From Epiperipatus broadwayi (lineage: Eukaryota; Onychophora; Udeonychophora; Euonychophora; Peripatidae), in NCBI GenBank assembly GCA_028023455.1, contig JAQFVV010000036.1, forward strand, positions 3,500,452 through 3,564,451: 64,000 nucleotides of DNA, in the 5' to 3' direction. A program made the translations under genes and the position numbers. This document shows, one piece after another, positions 13,361 through 24,722 of this stretch (the stretch's first letter is position 1; every line of letters starts with the position of its first letter). The notes under the pieces were generated by a model. It did no database searches. It had not been told where the DNA came from and worked only from the letters and a program-made list of their open reading frames with translations.

Positions 13361-15278
13361 TGTACCGGTCGAAATCCACCACCACCGCAAGTCAAATCGA
13401 ATTCAAACGCAGCTCAACAAAACTGAATTCAAACCCAACTCAACAGCTCAGATAGCAGAAATCGACGGCACAGTGCTATGCGCCAAGAAACTAGTTCAAC
13501 GGTTGGTGAGGACTAGAGACCCTTGCACTGACACGAATATCTAATAATTAATTACTTTGAATACTTTTTAAATCAAATCATATGTATGTTCGGGTTGCCA
13601 ACACAGATAGCGGGTATGAACATTTAAATAATTATAAAAAGAATGATGAACTAAGAAACCAAGTATATTAGAAAATATTTAATAATAATAATAATTTGTT
13701 TTGTTCAATAAAATATAGATTGCATTAGTTACCTCTAGTCTTTAAACGAATTTATAAATATAATAAGAGTGGCGGTCCTTATCATATGCCAATGGAAATT
13801 ACGCAATATTGGAATTCTATGTCTATGCCCCCAACAAGTAAATAAAACATTTAAGGTTATATTCGAATAAATATATATATTAGTGGAACAAGAAATCAAT
13901 ATTTTAACATTTTGTGAGTAGATACACTTGTAACTTAAGAGCTGGGGACATAGGTGAAAAACGGAGCTAATAATTTATTATTAGCTAATTATAAAAATAG
14001 TAAACGTATAATATTTTCTTTCGACTCGATGATTAATAGAACTTATAAATTTAGTTCTAATGGGCGAGAATAACTATTTAAAATTTATATTATATTATTT
14101 GCGTGAGGCAAATGGAATCAAGGAGCTCATCGAGTCGAAAGATTATTGGCATATAATTTTAAATACGACATTAATAAAGCACACAAATATATATATTAAA
14201 TGAACCGCCAAGTAAGAAAAGAGAAAGTTTAAAGGCTAGAGATTTAAAGAATTACGAGATAGATTTACAATAGCATGAATAAAAGGTTTTATAAAAAATG
14301 TTACATTAAAGAATAAAGAGCTCTTAAATAGGAGAGTAAAATAAAGTTCGAACTGGCCAGAAAGTTTAACGTTCATTATAGAAATATATTACCCTTCCGT
14401 GCTTGTCCTTAAGTTACTCCTCCAAGTTGTTGAAAACGTAGGCATCATTGGTTGACTACTGGAACAGTATTTTAGTAGCTTTCATAATTTTAGCAGAATG
14501 ATCGGTCCGGAAAAAGGTTCAGCAGCTCCATTGAAGATTTCTCAGGACTTTAGGAACCATAGCCAGATTCCTGATGTTCTAGCCCTCTATCATGATGAAA
14601 TACAATTTTTATACGCACAGAGTTCACTGCACTACTCTACAATCAAAACTAGTTTTTTCTTTACTTTTCAGGGCTATATATCTACTGTTCACTGATGCCT
14701 CCGGCTAGCGCTCATTTTGTTATCAATCTCTTTTTTTTTTTTAATTAGTTGTTTTCAGAAACATTCCTTCGATAAGCTTTCAAACTAATTTGTGAATTCC
14801 TTTCCTAATTAGAAAATGAATTCTTAAAGTCTGAAATGATTTTAATTAAAAATTGAATTCTTATCTTTTTTAATTAATAAAACTTTACTGTTGTTTTGAG
14901 AATTTGAAAGCCTATGGAAAGAATGTAGCTTTTAATCACAAAACTTTACAAATTATTTTAAAGGTGAAAAAAAAACAAGTATTCCCGATGCAATGAAACT
15001 TTCGAACAATTATATATATTTAATATTTACAAATATATATACGCACAATCCACGCAATTTAATGTATATAAATTCATGAATATTTTATCATGAATTTATT
15101 TAGAGAATTGATCAAATTTAAACTAAACTAATTAATTTTACTACGTATTTGAAACAAGTTATTCATTATGGAAATTAGCGTGGATTGAACGTATAAAGCC
15201 CCATTGCATCGGAAATTTAAAGTTAGTATTAGGGTAAATAACATGAAGCTAGGATCGAACTCAGATCCGACTGCTTCA
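13361..15278 (-). repeat. 3' LTR of gypsy element 1
   Basis: On the plus strand it runs from TGTACCGGTC to GACTGCTTCA, 1918 bases, nearly identical to 20777-22696. On the coding strand it begins TGAAGCAGTC and ends GACCGGTACA. At about 1.9 kb it is long for a gypsy element. Close to its coding-strand start it carries GAGTTCGATCC, which resembles a tRNA B box. The short plus-strand frame at 14498 has a twin at 21914 in the other LTR and is not taken as a gene. Confidence 0.93.
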
Positions 15279-15292
15279 TTTCTTTTCACTTC
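15279..15292 (-). other. Polypurine tract of gypsy element 1
   Basis: The coding strand reads GAAGTGAAAAGAAA directly before the 3' LTR start TGAAGCAG. This purine run is where plus-strand DNA synthesis would be primed. Its position right against the LTR supports the chosen LTR border. Confidence 0.75.
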
Positions 15293-15554
15293 AAAAAAAA
15301 AACAATGAAAAAAAAATGACTTTACTTACGCAGGATATAGTTGCATAAGTGTATAGACTCTGGGAGAACAGCATGAGCGTGAATAATATAACCTGCCCAA
15401 GCTACAAAAATTATACATGTCTCACTGCGATCCATTTTTTGAATATTCAACTTATAAATGGGTTTATAATAAATCGGTCCGATAATCAAGTCTCATTTCC
15501 CTATGGTTGTATCAGTCGGTCCTCTGTATATATATCTGTCATTTAATGGATGTC

Positions 15555-16730
15555 CTATTGTTTCCCTGGATCAGGTGGCACATATGGTTTTAACTGTCTG
15601 GCATTGTAAACCCCCTGGAGTCCCTTTCCCTTTAGCAAAAACGCATTGTCATGGCAATCCTTTATTATTTCATATGGCCCACTGTATAATGGGAAGAATT
15701 TCTTGAATTCTTTCTTAGGGGCATTACTAGTTCTTGGTGATCTTAACCAAACTTGATCCCCAACTTTAAAATAGTAATGTTGCATCCTCCCTCTTTTTAT
15801 TCGCCTCTGGGCCATCTGCGCTAGCCGCTTTCTGGCCATATCTTGGTCAGTTATTGGGTTAATACACGTTTCATCTTTTGGTAATAGTGAAGAAAAAATG
15901 GCCTGACATGGCTGCCCATAGTGAAGACGTGTAGGTGCGAAACCCGTTGACTCATTCATTGTATTATTAATGCAGTCCATAACATATGGAAGTTTATCCA
16001 CCCATCTCCGATGATCTGTAGGTACGCACACACGAAAGAGTTGACTAATTTCTCTCATAACTCTTTCACATGGGTTGGACTGCGGGTTTCTAATTGATGT
16101 CATACGATGATTTACCTTTTGTTTTTTTGTCCAATTCTTCCACTCTTTTGAGGTGAACGCTGAGCCATGATCTGATAATATGGTCTCAGGCTTACCTACC
16201 TCATAAAATTGCTTATCCTGTAGGGCCCGAATGGCATTTCGTGAATTTGTGGTTCGCACTGGGTAAATTTGAACATACTTTGAAAAAATATCATATGTGA
16301 CAAGCAAGTATTGAAAGGTCCTAAATTTGGGAAGGGGCCCATAATGATCTATAGCGAGGATTTCATTTGGTCTTGTGGCCATCACTGGTTTCATACCTCC
16401 TGCATATGATTTATTTGGAAATTTAGTGGCAGCACAGATGTCACATTGTCTAATAGTAGTGAGAATCTGATTGTACATTCCTGGCCAGTAAAACTGACGA
16501 CGCACTGCCTCTTCTGTCTTTCTTGGTCCGTAGTGCCCAATGATTTGATGAATGTGCCTAAGTAAGGATGGTCTCAGCCTATCTGGGACCATAGTCCCCA
16601 GTTTTGGTCTGTAAAATACCCTCCTTGACCCGAAAGTGAGTGTATTTGCTTTGTAGGTTCTTGTCCTTACTCTGGGTCTTGGACAACTCCAGAATAATGT
16701 GGTGATATTGTATGCCCTGCCAGTATGCAA
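15555..16730 (-). CDS. Integrase part of the pol polyprotein, gypsy element 1
   Basis: This frame continues pol after a frameshift. Its first 45 or so codons overlap the preceding frame and are probably not translated as written. The real sequence resumes near residue 47 (MVPDRLRPSLL). It then shows the zinc-binding HHCC region (H61, H66, C96, C99) and the integrase catalytic triad D128 (LAIDHYG), D187 (LSDHGSAFTS) and E222 (NPCERVMREIS). The second spacing is 35, as in the D,D-35-E pattern. A basic C-terminal part follows (VWLRSPRTSNAPKKEFKKFF). Integrase inserts the cDNA into the host genome. All catalytic residues are intact. Confidence 0.9.
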   Translation of the reverse strand: MHTGRAYNITTLFWSCPRPRVRTRTYKANTLTFGSRRVFYRPKLGTMVPDRLRPSLLRHIHQIIGHYGPRKTEEAVRRQFYWPGMYNQILTTIRQCDICAATKFPNKSYAGGMKPVMATRPNEILAIDHYGPLPKFRTFQYLLVTYDIFSKYVQIYPVRTTNSRNAIRALQDKQFYEVGKPETILSDHGSAFTSKEWKNWTKKQKVNHRMTSIRNPQSNPCERVMREISQLFRVCVPTDHRRWVDKLPYVMDCINNTMNESTGFAPTRLHYGQPCQAIFSSLLPKDETCINPITDQDMARKRLAQMAQRRIKRGRMQHYYFKVGDQVWLRSPRTSNAPKKEFKKFFPLYSGPYEIIKDCHDNAFLLKGKGLQGVYNARQLKPYVPPDPGKQ

Positions 16731-19290
16731 GATTCCTTAGCTCGGCCTCGGTGGGACTCAATGTTTTGGTGACCATAATTTTTAAGGATTGATCGTTTAT
16801 TTTTGGGTTCTGTATGCTCATTTGTACTGGATGGCGACTTAAAACATCAGCCACCACATTCTCTGGTCCTGGGCAATATTGGATCTTATACTGAAATTGT
16901 TGGAGGACCAAGCTCCATCTAATGAGTCGGTCATTGGTGAGGAAACTCTTATTAAGAAATTCTAGACATCGGTGGTCAGTTATGATGACAACTTCTGATC
17001 CCAGAAGGAACTGCCGGAATTTCTGGCATGCCCATACTATGGCAAGAGTTTCTTGCTCAGTGGTGGTGTAATGTACTTCAGCACCCTTTAAAGCACGACT
17101 GCAAAAATATATCACTTGATGTTCACCAGAATCACCCTTTTGAAACAAAACAGCTCCCAGCCCTTGTTTGCTGCTGTCAGTTTGTACGTAAAAGGTCCGA
17201 CTAAAATCAGGGTGGTGCAGCATAACCGCCCGTAGAAAGTTTTCTTTTATGTTTAGTAGTTCCTGGTCATGGAGTGGGGTCCATTCCCACTTTCGGTTTT
17301 TTTTTATGAGGTCTATAAGATTCCTAGTTTCCTGGGCAAAGTTTGGATAGAACTTGTGATAAAAGTTGCAAAGTCCAAGAAATGATCGGATCTGTTTCCG
17401 AGTAGTCGGGGTTGGAAACTTCTCTATGGCTGCAACTTTGTCCGGATGTACCTTGATACCATGTTTGTTAATGACATGACCAAGGAAGGTTATCTCCCCA
17501 ATAGCAAAACGGCTTTTCTCTAAATTCACTGTGATATTCTTCATTCTGCATTCATTCAGGAACATTTCCAAATGTTGTAAGTGTTCCTTCACATCTTCTG
17601 AGATGATTACAATGTCATCAACATAGCATACCATCTGTTTTTGTACTTCTTCAGAAAGGACCTGCCTCAAACAGCGCATAAGTCCTGCTCCACTATTAAT
17701 AAGTCCGAAGGGAACCCTTTTAAAAACGTGCGTGTAGCCACCGTACCGAAATGCCGTGTATTTCCGGTCCCTTGGATCGAGATTCAATTGCCAGTTACTG
17801 GCAGTTAAATCTAATGTTGAAAATACCGTCTTCCCAGCTAATCGCACAAGTACTTCTTGGATAGGAGGGGGAGCATCTCTTTCCGGTATAGTGATGCTGT
17901 TTAACCTCCGGGCATCCAAGCAAAGCCGCAAGTTTCCATTTTTCTTCTTGACGACGACCAATGGGTTGTTATACGGAGACGGGCTGCGCTCGACAATATT
18001 CCATTCGATCATTTGTTTTATCTGTGCTTCTACTTCATCTTTATACTGAAATGGAATCGGGTACGTTTTGGACTGGATGTAAGTTTCTTCTTTCACTCTG
18101 ATTCGGTGGGTATACCCTGTAATCTCGCCTGGCATTGGAGAGAAAATTATGGCATATTTCTTGAGGATTTTCCGCATTTGTTCGGTATCATCCGGTTCAG
18201 TAATGATGGATTCTTCAACCTTTTTGTCAATCATTGAAAGATCAACTGGCTGGATTAGGCAACTTTCATGGTTTCCTTCTCGGTGGAGTGATGTTTTAAA
18301 GGTGATGGTTTCTTTTCCAAATGAGCATCTACCTTTAGGGTAGTCAATAATGCCTTGGTTTTGAATCAAAAAGTCGGAACCCAATACTACATCATATATG
18401 AGCCCTGTCATAATAAGAAAGGTATGTCCTACTAGCCTTCTGTTGATTTCAACCTCCAACCACACTTGATGGTTTTCACTTGACACCTTTTTCCCATTAG
18501 CCAAGGTCATTTGGATCGGACGGGTTGGGAGTTGCATTATCTCGCGTCTCTTTTTCAAGCTTCCGATCCATGCCGCAGATACAATGGATGCTTGACTGCC
18601 CGAGTCAATCAAGGCTGATACTCTGCTCTCCTCTAGATTTATTTCGATAATGGGACACAAATGAGTTATCTGATGTCCCTCATTATCTTTCTCAGAGATT
18701 AGGTTAGTCATTTGACTAATGATTGGGGCTGGAAGGTCTTTTCCGTAACTTGGGTCTAGAGATCTAAAATGATTATCCACTTCTTCTAAGAAATTCGTCA
18801 TCTCGTGGATGGTACTAATCTGACTACGAATCATAAGTTTCCGAATTTCTCGTGGCATGTTGTATTCTATCATACGTACAATTCGAGACTCTGGAAAGTT
18901 AAAACTGGACAATGAGCGAAATTTGGCTGACTGTTGTAAAAAAAATCGGTCGTAGGTATTTCCCTTATTTACTGAAAACTGTTCATTAATGAGGTCACGC
19001 AACAAGTTTTCTTGCTTCCTTTCACTCCAGAATGTTTCTAGAAGCTTGTGACAATATTGCTCAAAAGTGTCCGGCTTCTTCTCTATCGTGCCCCACCAGT
19101 CTTTGGCCACGGCTTTCAAATGGTAACGAGCAATTATTATTTGTTGAACATTATCCAGAGTTTCTATTGCAAAAGCATCGGCTAAACTGTCTATATGTGG
19201 CTGAGGATCTTCCCAGCATCCACCATAAAAATCTATGATTTGAATCAACGGGTATTGAAAGGTCATTGCACTTTCCAGTGGCTTTCCCAT
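16579..19290 (-). CDS. Gag-protease-reverse transcriptase-RNase H polyprotein, gypsy element 1
   Basis: A 903-codon frame. Residues 1-200 are Gag-like (WWGTIEKKPDTFEQYCHKLL) with no CCHC zinc knuckle, joined in frame to the enzymes. The protease motif is DSG at 229-231 (ALIDSGSQASIV). Reverse transcriptase spans roughly 380-650, with the first catalytic Asp in STLDLTAS near 493 and YVDD at 556-559. RNase H follows with D705 (TDSS), E745/E747, D772 (TDH) and D815 (VADVLSR). The frame stops at TGDYGPR, where integrase should continue. The +1 frame carries on in 15555-16730, so a one-base change in the G run (CCCC at 16596-16599 on the plus strand) is the likely cause. It could be a mutation, a sequencing error or, less likely, a programmed shift. 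Confidence 0.92.
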   Translation of the reverse strand: MGKPLESAMTFQYPLIQIIDFYGGCWEDPQPHIDSLADAFAIETLDNVQQIIIARYHLKAVAKDWWGTIEKKPDTFEQYCHKLLETFWSERKQENLLRDLINEQFSVNKGNTYDRFFLQQSAKFRSLSSFNFPESRIVRMIEYNMPREIRKLMIRSQISTIHEMTNFLEEVDNHFRSLDPSYGKDLPAPIISQMTNLISEKDNEGHQITHLCPIIEINLEESRVSALIDSGSQASIVSAAWIGSLKKRREIMQLPTRPIQMTLANGKKVSSENHQVWLEVEINRRLVGHTFLIMTGLIYDVVLGSDFLIQNQGIIDYPKGRCSFGKETITFKTSLHREGNHESCLIQPVDLSMIDKKVEESIITEPDDTEQMRKILKKYAIIFSPMPGEITGYTHRIRVKEETYIQSKTYPIPFQYKDEVEAQIKQMIEWNIVERSPSPYNNPLVVVKKKNGNLRLCLDARRLNSITIPERDAPPPIQEVLVRLAGKTVFSTLDLTASNWQLNLDPRDRKYTAFRYGGYTHVFKRVPFGLINSGAGLMRCLRQVLSEEVQKQMVCYVDDIVIISEDVKEHLQHLEMFLNECRMKNITVNLEKSRFAIGEITFLGHVINKHGIKVHPDKVAAIEKFPTPTTRKQIRSFLGLCNFYHKFYPNFAQETRNLIDLIKKNRKWEWTPLHDQELLNIKENFLRAVMLHHPDFSRTFYVQTDSSKQGLGAVLFQKGDSGEHQVIYFCSRALKGAEVHYTTTEQETLAIVWACQKFRQFLLGSEVVIITDHRCLEFLNKSFLTNDRLIRWSLVLQQFQYKIQYCPGPENVVADVLSRHPVQMSIQNPKINDQSLKIMVTKTLSPTEAELRNLAYWQGIQYHHIILELSKTQSKDKNLQSKYTHFRVKEGILQTKTGDYGPR

Positions 19291-20776
19291 TTTCTAATAT
19301 AATAAACAATATAATAAACACTGCAGATCAACTTATAGTACTCTCTGTATGCTTAAAAATATTTTTTTTTCTTCAGTACTTTTAACTAGGTCTCTGACTA
19401 CAGGTCCATTGTCCTAATCTCCACTAGCTGCTTCATATTATTTCCCCAATCTATGTAATCTGCCTTTTTTTTTTTTTTAGTTTACCTACGTTTTCTTGGT
19501 TAGCTCTTTATTTTAACTGTTTGAGTGAGACATGTATTCAAAAATATAAAAAAAACATTATTCACTTTCCCTTTGTTCAGCTGTTGTGTTCTCCCATGTC
19601 TGAAAAAAAAACTATACAGTGATATACAAATATTATGTATTAGCAGTTACAACAAATCATTCTGTATTGAACACACTTGGTTTTTTTTTTATTATGGCGA
19701 TTGACCCACTACTGTGCTGACAATCAAATTTGCTGACAAATTTATTTATATGGGCGCCAGTGAGCAAAATGAGATTAATAGGGCATGTGATATAACCCAT
19801 TGACCCCCAAACCACATATAATAGACTTAACCTTTAATAAAACAATTGAATTGATGATGAGTAATATTATTTAATAACAGCTAACGCGTTCATGACCTGA
19901 GTTTAAATATAGGAGTTCACTACTTCATTTTTACTAAGCATGAGGCTTTAACACCAAAAAAAAAATGTCAAAATTAATATTACAAGAACTTTTATTGGAG
20001 ATATTATTCTAAATCTTGCTAGCATGAAAGCGTGCAAACCATTTAAGCATTTTGCCAACTGCATCTGGCTGCTTGGTGTACACAAAGGGTCTTCACCTGC
20101 TTTGAGGTTACTCTAGAAATTATTGTCATTAAAGCGTAATGTCACACTTCATCGGACCGCTTGACAGATAATTCCCAGTTTGAAGGTCTTCGCCTACTTT
20201 GAGACTACTAAAAATACGGAGCGAACATTTAATATATATGCTACCAAGCAATACTTTGAAATTAAGACTCTTATATGATATCATATTAGATATTTTATAT
20301 TATAACAACTGAGATGAACAAAATTAATTTTGACACAGACAAAATATTTCATTTATTTTACCCCTATGCTTTGATCTGCTCTTGCTACTTCGCTAATGAT
20401 AATTTTCTTACTGTCATGAACGCGTAACACAAACGTATAATATATATATACTGATATAGTACACGTATAATTAATATATATACATATGAATAATTATTTT
20501 AACTAATGAATCTTTTACTGAACGAACATTTAAAAAAATAATCTTGAAAACATTTTTATAAGAAAGAATTAGAAAATGATATCTTAATTTATTAAATCAT
20601 TTCAGTATATATATAACACTTTTTTTTTTTTAAAAAAAAAATATCACTCTACAGAAACATTTACTTTATTGGGATTTCAATTAACTGAGTAACTAAAATC
20701 ACAATTCTAATCTCCAGGGCATGTGTGGGGTTTATTAAGTCGAGCCACAACGATTGGGCAGCCAAAAACATAACCA
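19291..20776 (-). other. 5' untranslated leader and primer-binding site of gypsy element 1
   Basis: This is the stretch between the 5' LTR and the Gag start. Directly after the LTR the coding strand reads TGGTTATGTTTTTGGCTG (20759-20776). The TGG start fits pairing with a tRNA 3' CCA; I cannot name the tRNA. The leader of nearly 1.5 kb has no long frame. It contains a near-palindromic pair, GCTAACGCGTTCATGAC near 19883 and the reverse GTCATGAACGCGT near 20412, and an imperfect direct repeat (GTCTTCACCTGCTTTGAG near 20089, GTCTTCGCCTACTTTGAG near 20187). A GGCGCC site lies near 19755. Confidence 0.6.
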
Positions 20777-22696
20777 TGTACCGGTCGAAATCCACCACCA
20801 CCGCAAGTCAAATCGAATTCAAACGCAGCTCAACAAAACTGAATTCAAACCCAACTCAACAGCTCAGATAGCAGAAATCGACGGCACAGTGCTATGCGCC
20901 AAGAAACTAGTTCAACGGTTGGTGAGGACTAGAGACCCTTGCACTGACACGAATATCTAATAATTAATTACTTTGAATACTTTTTAAATCAAATCATATG
21001 TATGTTCGGGTTGCCAACACAGATAGCGGGTATGAACATTTAAATAATTATAAAAAGAATGATGAACTAAGAAACCAAGTATATTAGAAAATATTTAATA
21101 ATAATAATAATTTGTTTTGTTCAATAAAATAAAGATTGCATTAGTTACCTCTAGTCTTTAAACGAATTTATAAATATAATAAGAGTGGCGGTTCTTATCA
21201 TATGCCAATGGAAATTACGCAATATTGGAATTCTATGTCTATTCCCCCAACAAGTAAATAAAACATTTAAGGTTATATTCGAATAAATATATATATTAGT
21301 GGAACAAGAAATCAATATTTTAACATTTTGTGAGTAGATACACTTGTAACTTAAGAGCTGGGGACATAGGTGAAAAACGGAGCTAATAATTTATTATTAG
21401 CTAATTATAAAAATAGTAAACGTATAATATTTTTTTTCGACTCGATGATTAATAGAACTTATAAATTTAGTTCTAATGGGCGAGAATAACTATTTAAAAT
21501 TTATATTATATTATTTGCGTGAGGCAAATGGAATCAAGGAGCTCATCGAGTCGAAAGATTATTGGCATATAATTTTAAATACGACATTAATAAAGCACAC
21601 AAATATATATATTAAATGAACCGCCAAGTAAGAAAAGAGAAAGTTTAAAGGCTAGAGATTTAAAGAATTACGAGATAGATTTACAATAGCATGAATAAAA
21701 GATTTTATAAAAAATGTTACATTAAAGAATAAAGAGCTCTTAAATAGGAGAGTAAAATAAAGTTCGAACTGGCCAGAAAGTTTAACGTTCATTATAGAAA
21801 TATATTACCCTTCCGTGCTTGTCCTTAAGTTACTCCTCCAAGTTGTTGAAAACGTAGGCATCATTGGTTGACTACTGGAACAGTATTTTAGTAGCTTTCA
21901 TAATTTTAGCAGAATGATCGGTCCGGAAAAAGGTTCAGCAGCTCCATTGAAGATTTCTCAGGACTTTAGGAACCATAGCCAGATTCCTGATGTTCTAGCC
22001 CTCTATCATGATGAAATACAATTTTTATACGCACAGAGTTCACTGCACTACTCTACAATCAAAACTAGTTTTTTTCTTTACTTTTCAGGGCTATATATCT
22101 ACTGTTCACTGATGCCTCCGGCTAGCGCTCATTTTGTTATCAATCTCTTTTTTTTTTTTAATTAGTTGTTTTCAGAAACATTCCTTTGATAAGCTTTCAA
22201 ACTAATTTGTGAATTCCTTTCCTAATTAGAAAATGAATTCTTAAAGTCTGAAATGATTTTAATTAAAAATTGAATTCTTATCTTTTTTAATTAATAAAAC
22301 TTTACTGTTGTTTTGAGAATTTGAAAGCCTATGGAAAGAATGTAGCTTTTAATCACAAAACTTTACAAATTATTTTAAAGGTGAAAAAAAAAACAAGTAT
22401 TCCCGATGCAATGAAACTTTCGAACAATTATATATATTTAATATTTACAAATATATATACGCACAATCCACGCAATTTAATGTATATAAATTCATGAATA
22501 TTTTATCATGAATTTATTTAGAGAATTGATCAAATTTAAACTAAACTAATTAATTTTACTACGTATTTGAAACAAGTTATTCATTATGGAAATTAGCGTG
22601 GATTGAACGTATAAAGCCCCATTGCATCGGAAATTTAAAGTTAGTATTAGGGTAAATAACATGAAGCTAGGATCGAACTCAGATCTGACTGCTTCA
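20777..22696 (-). repeat. 5' LTR of gypsy element 1
   Basis: A 1920-base copy of 13361-15278 with the same TGTACCGGTC and CTGCTTCA ends. It is followed directly by ATATATATAT. Differences from the other LTR are mostly single substitutions and homopolymer length changes. Confidence 0.93.
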
Positions 22697-23338
22697 ATAT
22701 ATATATATGCATTGTATATATATAGCAGTTCATCTTGGTAAAAGTGTTATTATTGAAGCTATTATTGCAAAGATACTTATTTAGTGGATTGGCCTATAAA
22801 GCAAAGTAAATACAAAAAAATAAGTATATTATGTAGAACTCAAGAAAACTCTTGAGGAGAATACATTCTACAAAAGCACATTTCCTTTTTTCATTGATAT
22901 GATCTGACAATATAAATCTAAAGTTAAACAAATGTTGAAGTCTTTCAAAAAATAAACTTCACAGCAGTAAAAGTTGAAAGACAGCATCATAAATTGTCAA
23001 ATAGGCAAAAAGGGCATGGGGTAATATTTGTGACCATAATCATGGTTCACAGATTAATTTGTATATTCATCATGAAACTGAACTTTTAATCTTTTATTTT
23101 TTGTCTTTCTAACATGAGTGTAACCATTTAAATTCCAGGAGATATTCTGAAATTAGAATGGCTAAATATCAGTTATTAACAGCTGATAAACATAGTTATG
23201 TAATTTCTTTTCAAAAATTACTAAGTCTAATTTTCACTTTAAACACTTAACTTATTGTATGCAACATAAGCAATGTGTCAACAAAAATTTAAAGCAGTAA
23301 TAACTCTCTCCATACGGTAGTGGTACCAATGCAAACAA
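22697..23338. other. AT-rich intron sequence
   Basis: It begins with the (AT)n target of the gypsy element. No gene or further element is recognised. Confidence 0.5.
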
Positions 23339-24050
23339 TAGTATGCTAGACAATTTATGCATAGCCACCATCATTCTTTGACCAAGGTTGGTCTTAAATC
23401 ATTAAAATATCACATGATCACTAATTCTTGCACTTACACAAGCTGTTATAACAGTAATAATTCTCTCCATATAATAGTTCTATGCAATTCATCCCACAGT
23501 ATGCTATGGATGCTAGAAGATCTGTGGATCAAAATCCCTATCTAGTACTTACTCATCTAATATTCCCAGACTAGTTTCTAAATTGTAATCTTTATCAGTG
23601 AGAAGCTTTGGATCTGAGAGCACTTCAACTAGATATTTGGATCTCATGCAACTCTTCAGCAACCATATTTTACCTTTTTAGATACTGAACTGGATTCAAA
23701 TCTGTATGATTCTACAAGTGAATAAGCTTTGATTGAAAATATTATTGTGTTTTCATTTTGAGCAAATAGATTTATAGTTAACTAAAAGGTGGCTGCTGAA
23801 GTGTTGTGTTAAATCCAAAGATCTAGATGTAGTGCTCTCAGATCCAAGACTCCTTACTTATGAAGACTACAAGCTTGAAACTAGTCTGGGAATATTGAAT
23901 AAGTAGGCACTAAACAGTAATTTTGATGCACTAAACTTCTAGCATCCATTGATAAATATGGCTTGCACTGGGTGGCACTACTGTATGGAGAGATTTGCTA
24001 CTGTTTTAACAGCTTGTGTAGGCATAAGAAATGGTGATCATGTGAGAACT
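23339..24050. repeat. Fold-back repeat, copy 1
   Basis: The left part (about 23380-23680) is the imperfect reverse complement of the right part (about 23780-24045). Pairs include CACATGATCACTAATTCTTGC against AATGGTGATCATGTG, CAGACTAGTTTCTAA against GAAACTAGTCTGGG, and GGATCTGAGAGCACT against AGTGCTCTCAGATCC. The same sequences make up the larger palindrome at 36600-37632. Two inverted copies of one unit in each location indicate a fold-back type transposable element or a repeatedly duplicated inverted pair. No protein is encoded. Confidence 0.7.
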
Positions 24051-24179
24051 GTAAAACTGAGAATGGTGCACTTATTAATAAAGTTAGAAGTAATATAATG
24101 AAATTCCTTTTTTTTTTCATTCTAACATCAAGTGATAATATTTTTCAGATAAATAAAAAGTGATGAAATTGATTTTTTG

Positions 24180-24722
24180 TGTGGGTCTGGACTCCTATTT
24201 TCTTCCTCAGGGGCGGTGGCAGTCATTAGGGGCCTGGTTTATTGGTGCAGGCTGTTGACAATTTATTGCTGTTACCTGGAAAACCTGCCAGGAGGGTACC
24301 TGGTCAAAGTCTCAGTGCCATTCTTGCTCTGGTTGGCTGCTGTGCCCTTGATAGGTTGGTTTTAGGCAGTGCAGATCTGTGCTTGTTACTTGTTAGTTTT
24401 TCCCTAGTTGGCTTTCCAATTTTGGGCAGTAGGCCGAATGTGGTCCCTGCACATTTGGACTGTTATTGGGAGAAAGAGGTACCTATAATAGTCTTGATGT
24501 GGGTCAAGGGTTTATTATCCATGTACAGATACACATTAATCAAAATTATAGTAACCCTTTTATGGACATAAATTTTTATCGAGCATATGCACTTTATATA
24601 AACCTTGTCAATAATTGTTTTACCATGTAACATTAAACACTTTGTAATCCTCAACGGGTAAGTGTACCCAAAAATTTTTGTAATCTTTTAACTAATAAAG
24701 GTTACTTTTGAGAAAAAAAAAA
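24180..24722 (+). repeat. GC-richer retroposon-like block with poly(A) end
   Basis: Roughly 300 bases (24180-24480) are clearly less AT-rich than the surroundings. The block ends in AATAAAGG near 24695 and an A run at 24711-24722. A polyadenylation-like signal just before an A tail suggests a retroposed transcript or the 3' end of a LINE or SINE. The 109-codon frame at 24242 has no recognisable domain. I cannot name the family. Confidence 0.45.

Larger units (their letters stand above)
13361..22696 (-). mobile_element. Ty3/gypsy LTR retrotransposon, nearly intact (element 1)
   Basis: Two long terminal repeats of about 1.92 kb flank a 5.5 kb interior coding for Gag, protease, reverse transcriptase, RNase H and integrase on the minus strand. 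Each LTR has TG...CA ends on either strand. The flanks are AT microsatellite on both sides (ATATAT before 13361 and after 22696), consistent with a 4-6 base target duplication inside a (TA)n tract. The two LTRs differ at only about ten positions that I could count, so the insertion is recent. The only coding defect I see is a frameshift near 16595-16599. No envelope-like gene is present. The whole element lies in the MLYCD intron, in the same orientation as the gene. Confidence 0.93.

Noticed and set aside
19750-19775. GGCGCC site in the leader of element 1 as a tRNA-Lys-type primer-binding site
   Set aside because: It is about 1 kb from the LTR border and the bases after GGCGCC do not continue a known site. 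The TGG directly at the LTR end is the better candidate.
14498-22165. Twin plus-strand frames at 14498-14695 and 21914-22165 with the same protein start
   Set aside because: They are identical only because they lie in the two LTRs of the same element. They run against the coding strand and have no recognisable domain.
24242-24571. 109-codon plus-strand frame in the GC-richer block
   Set aside because: It has no domain, no splice signals and no similarity I recognise; the poly(A) end suggests a retroposed non-coding sequence.
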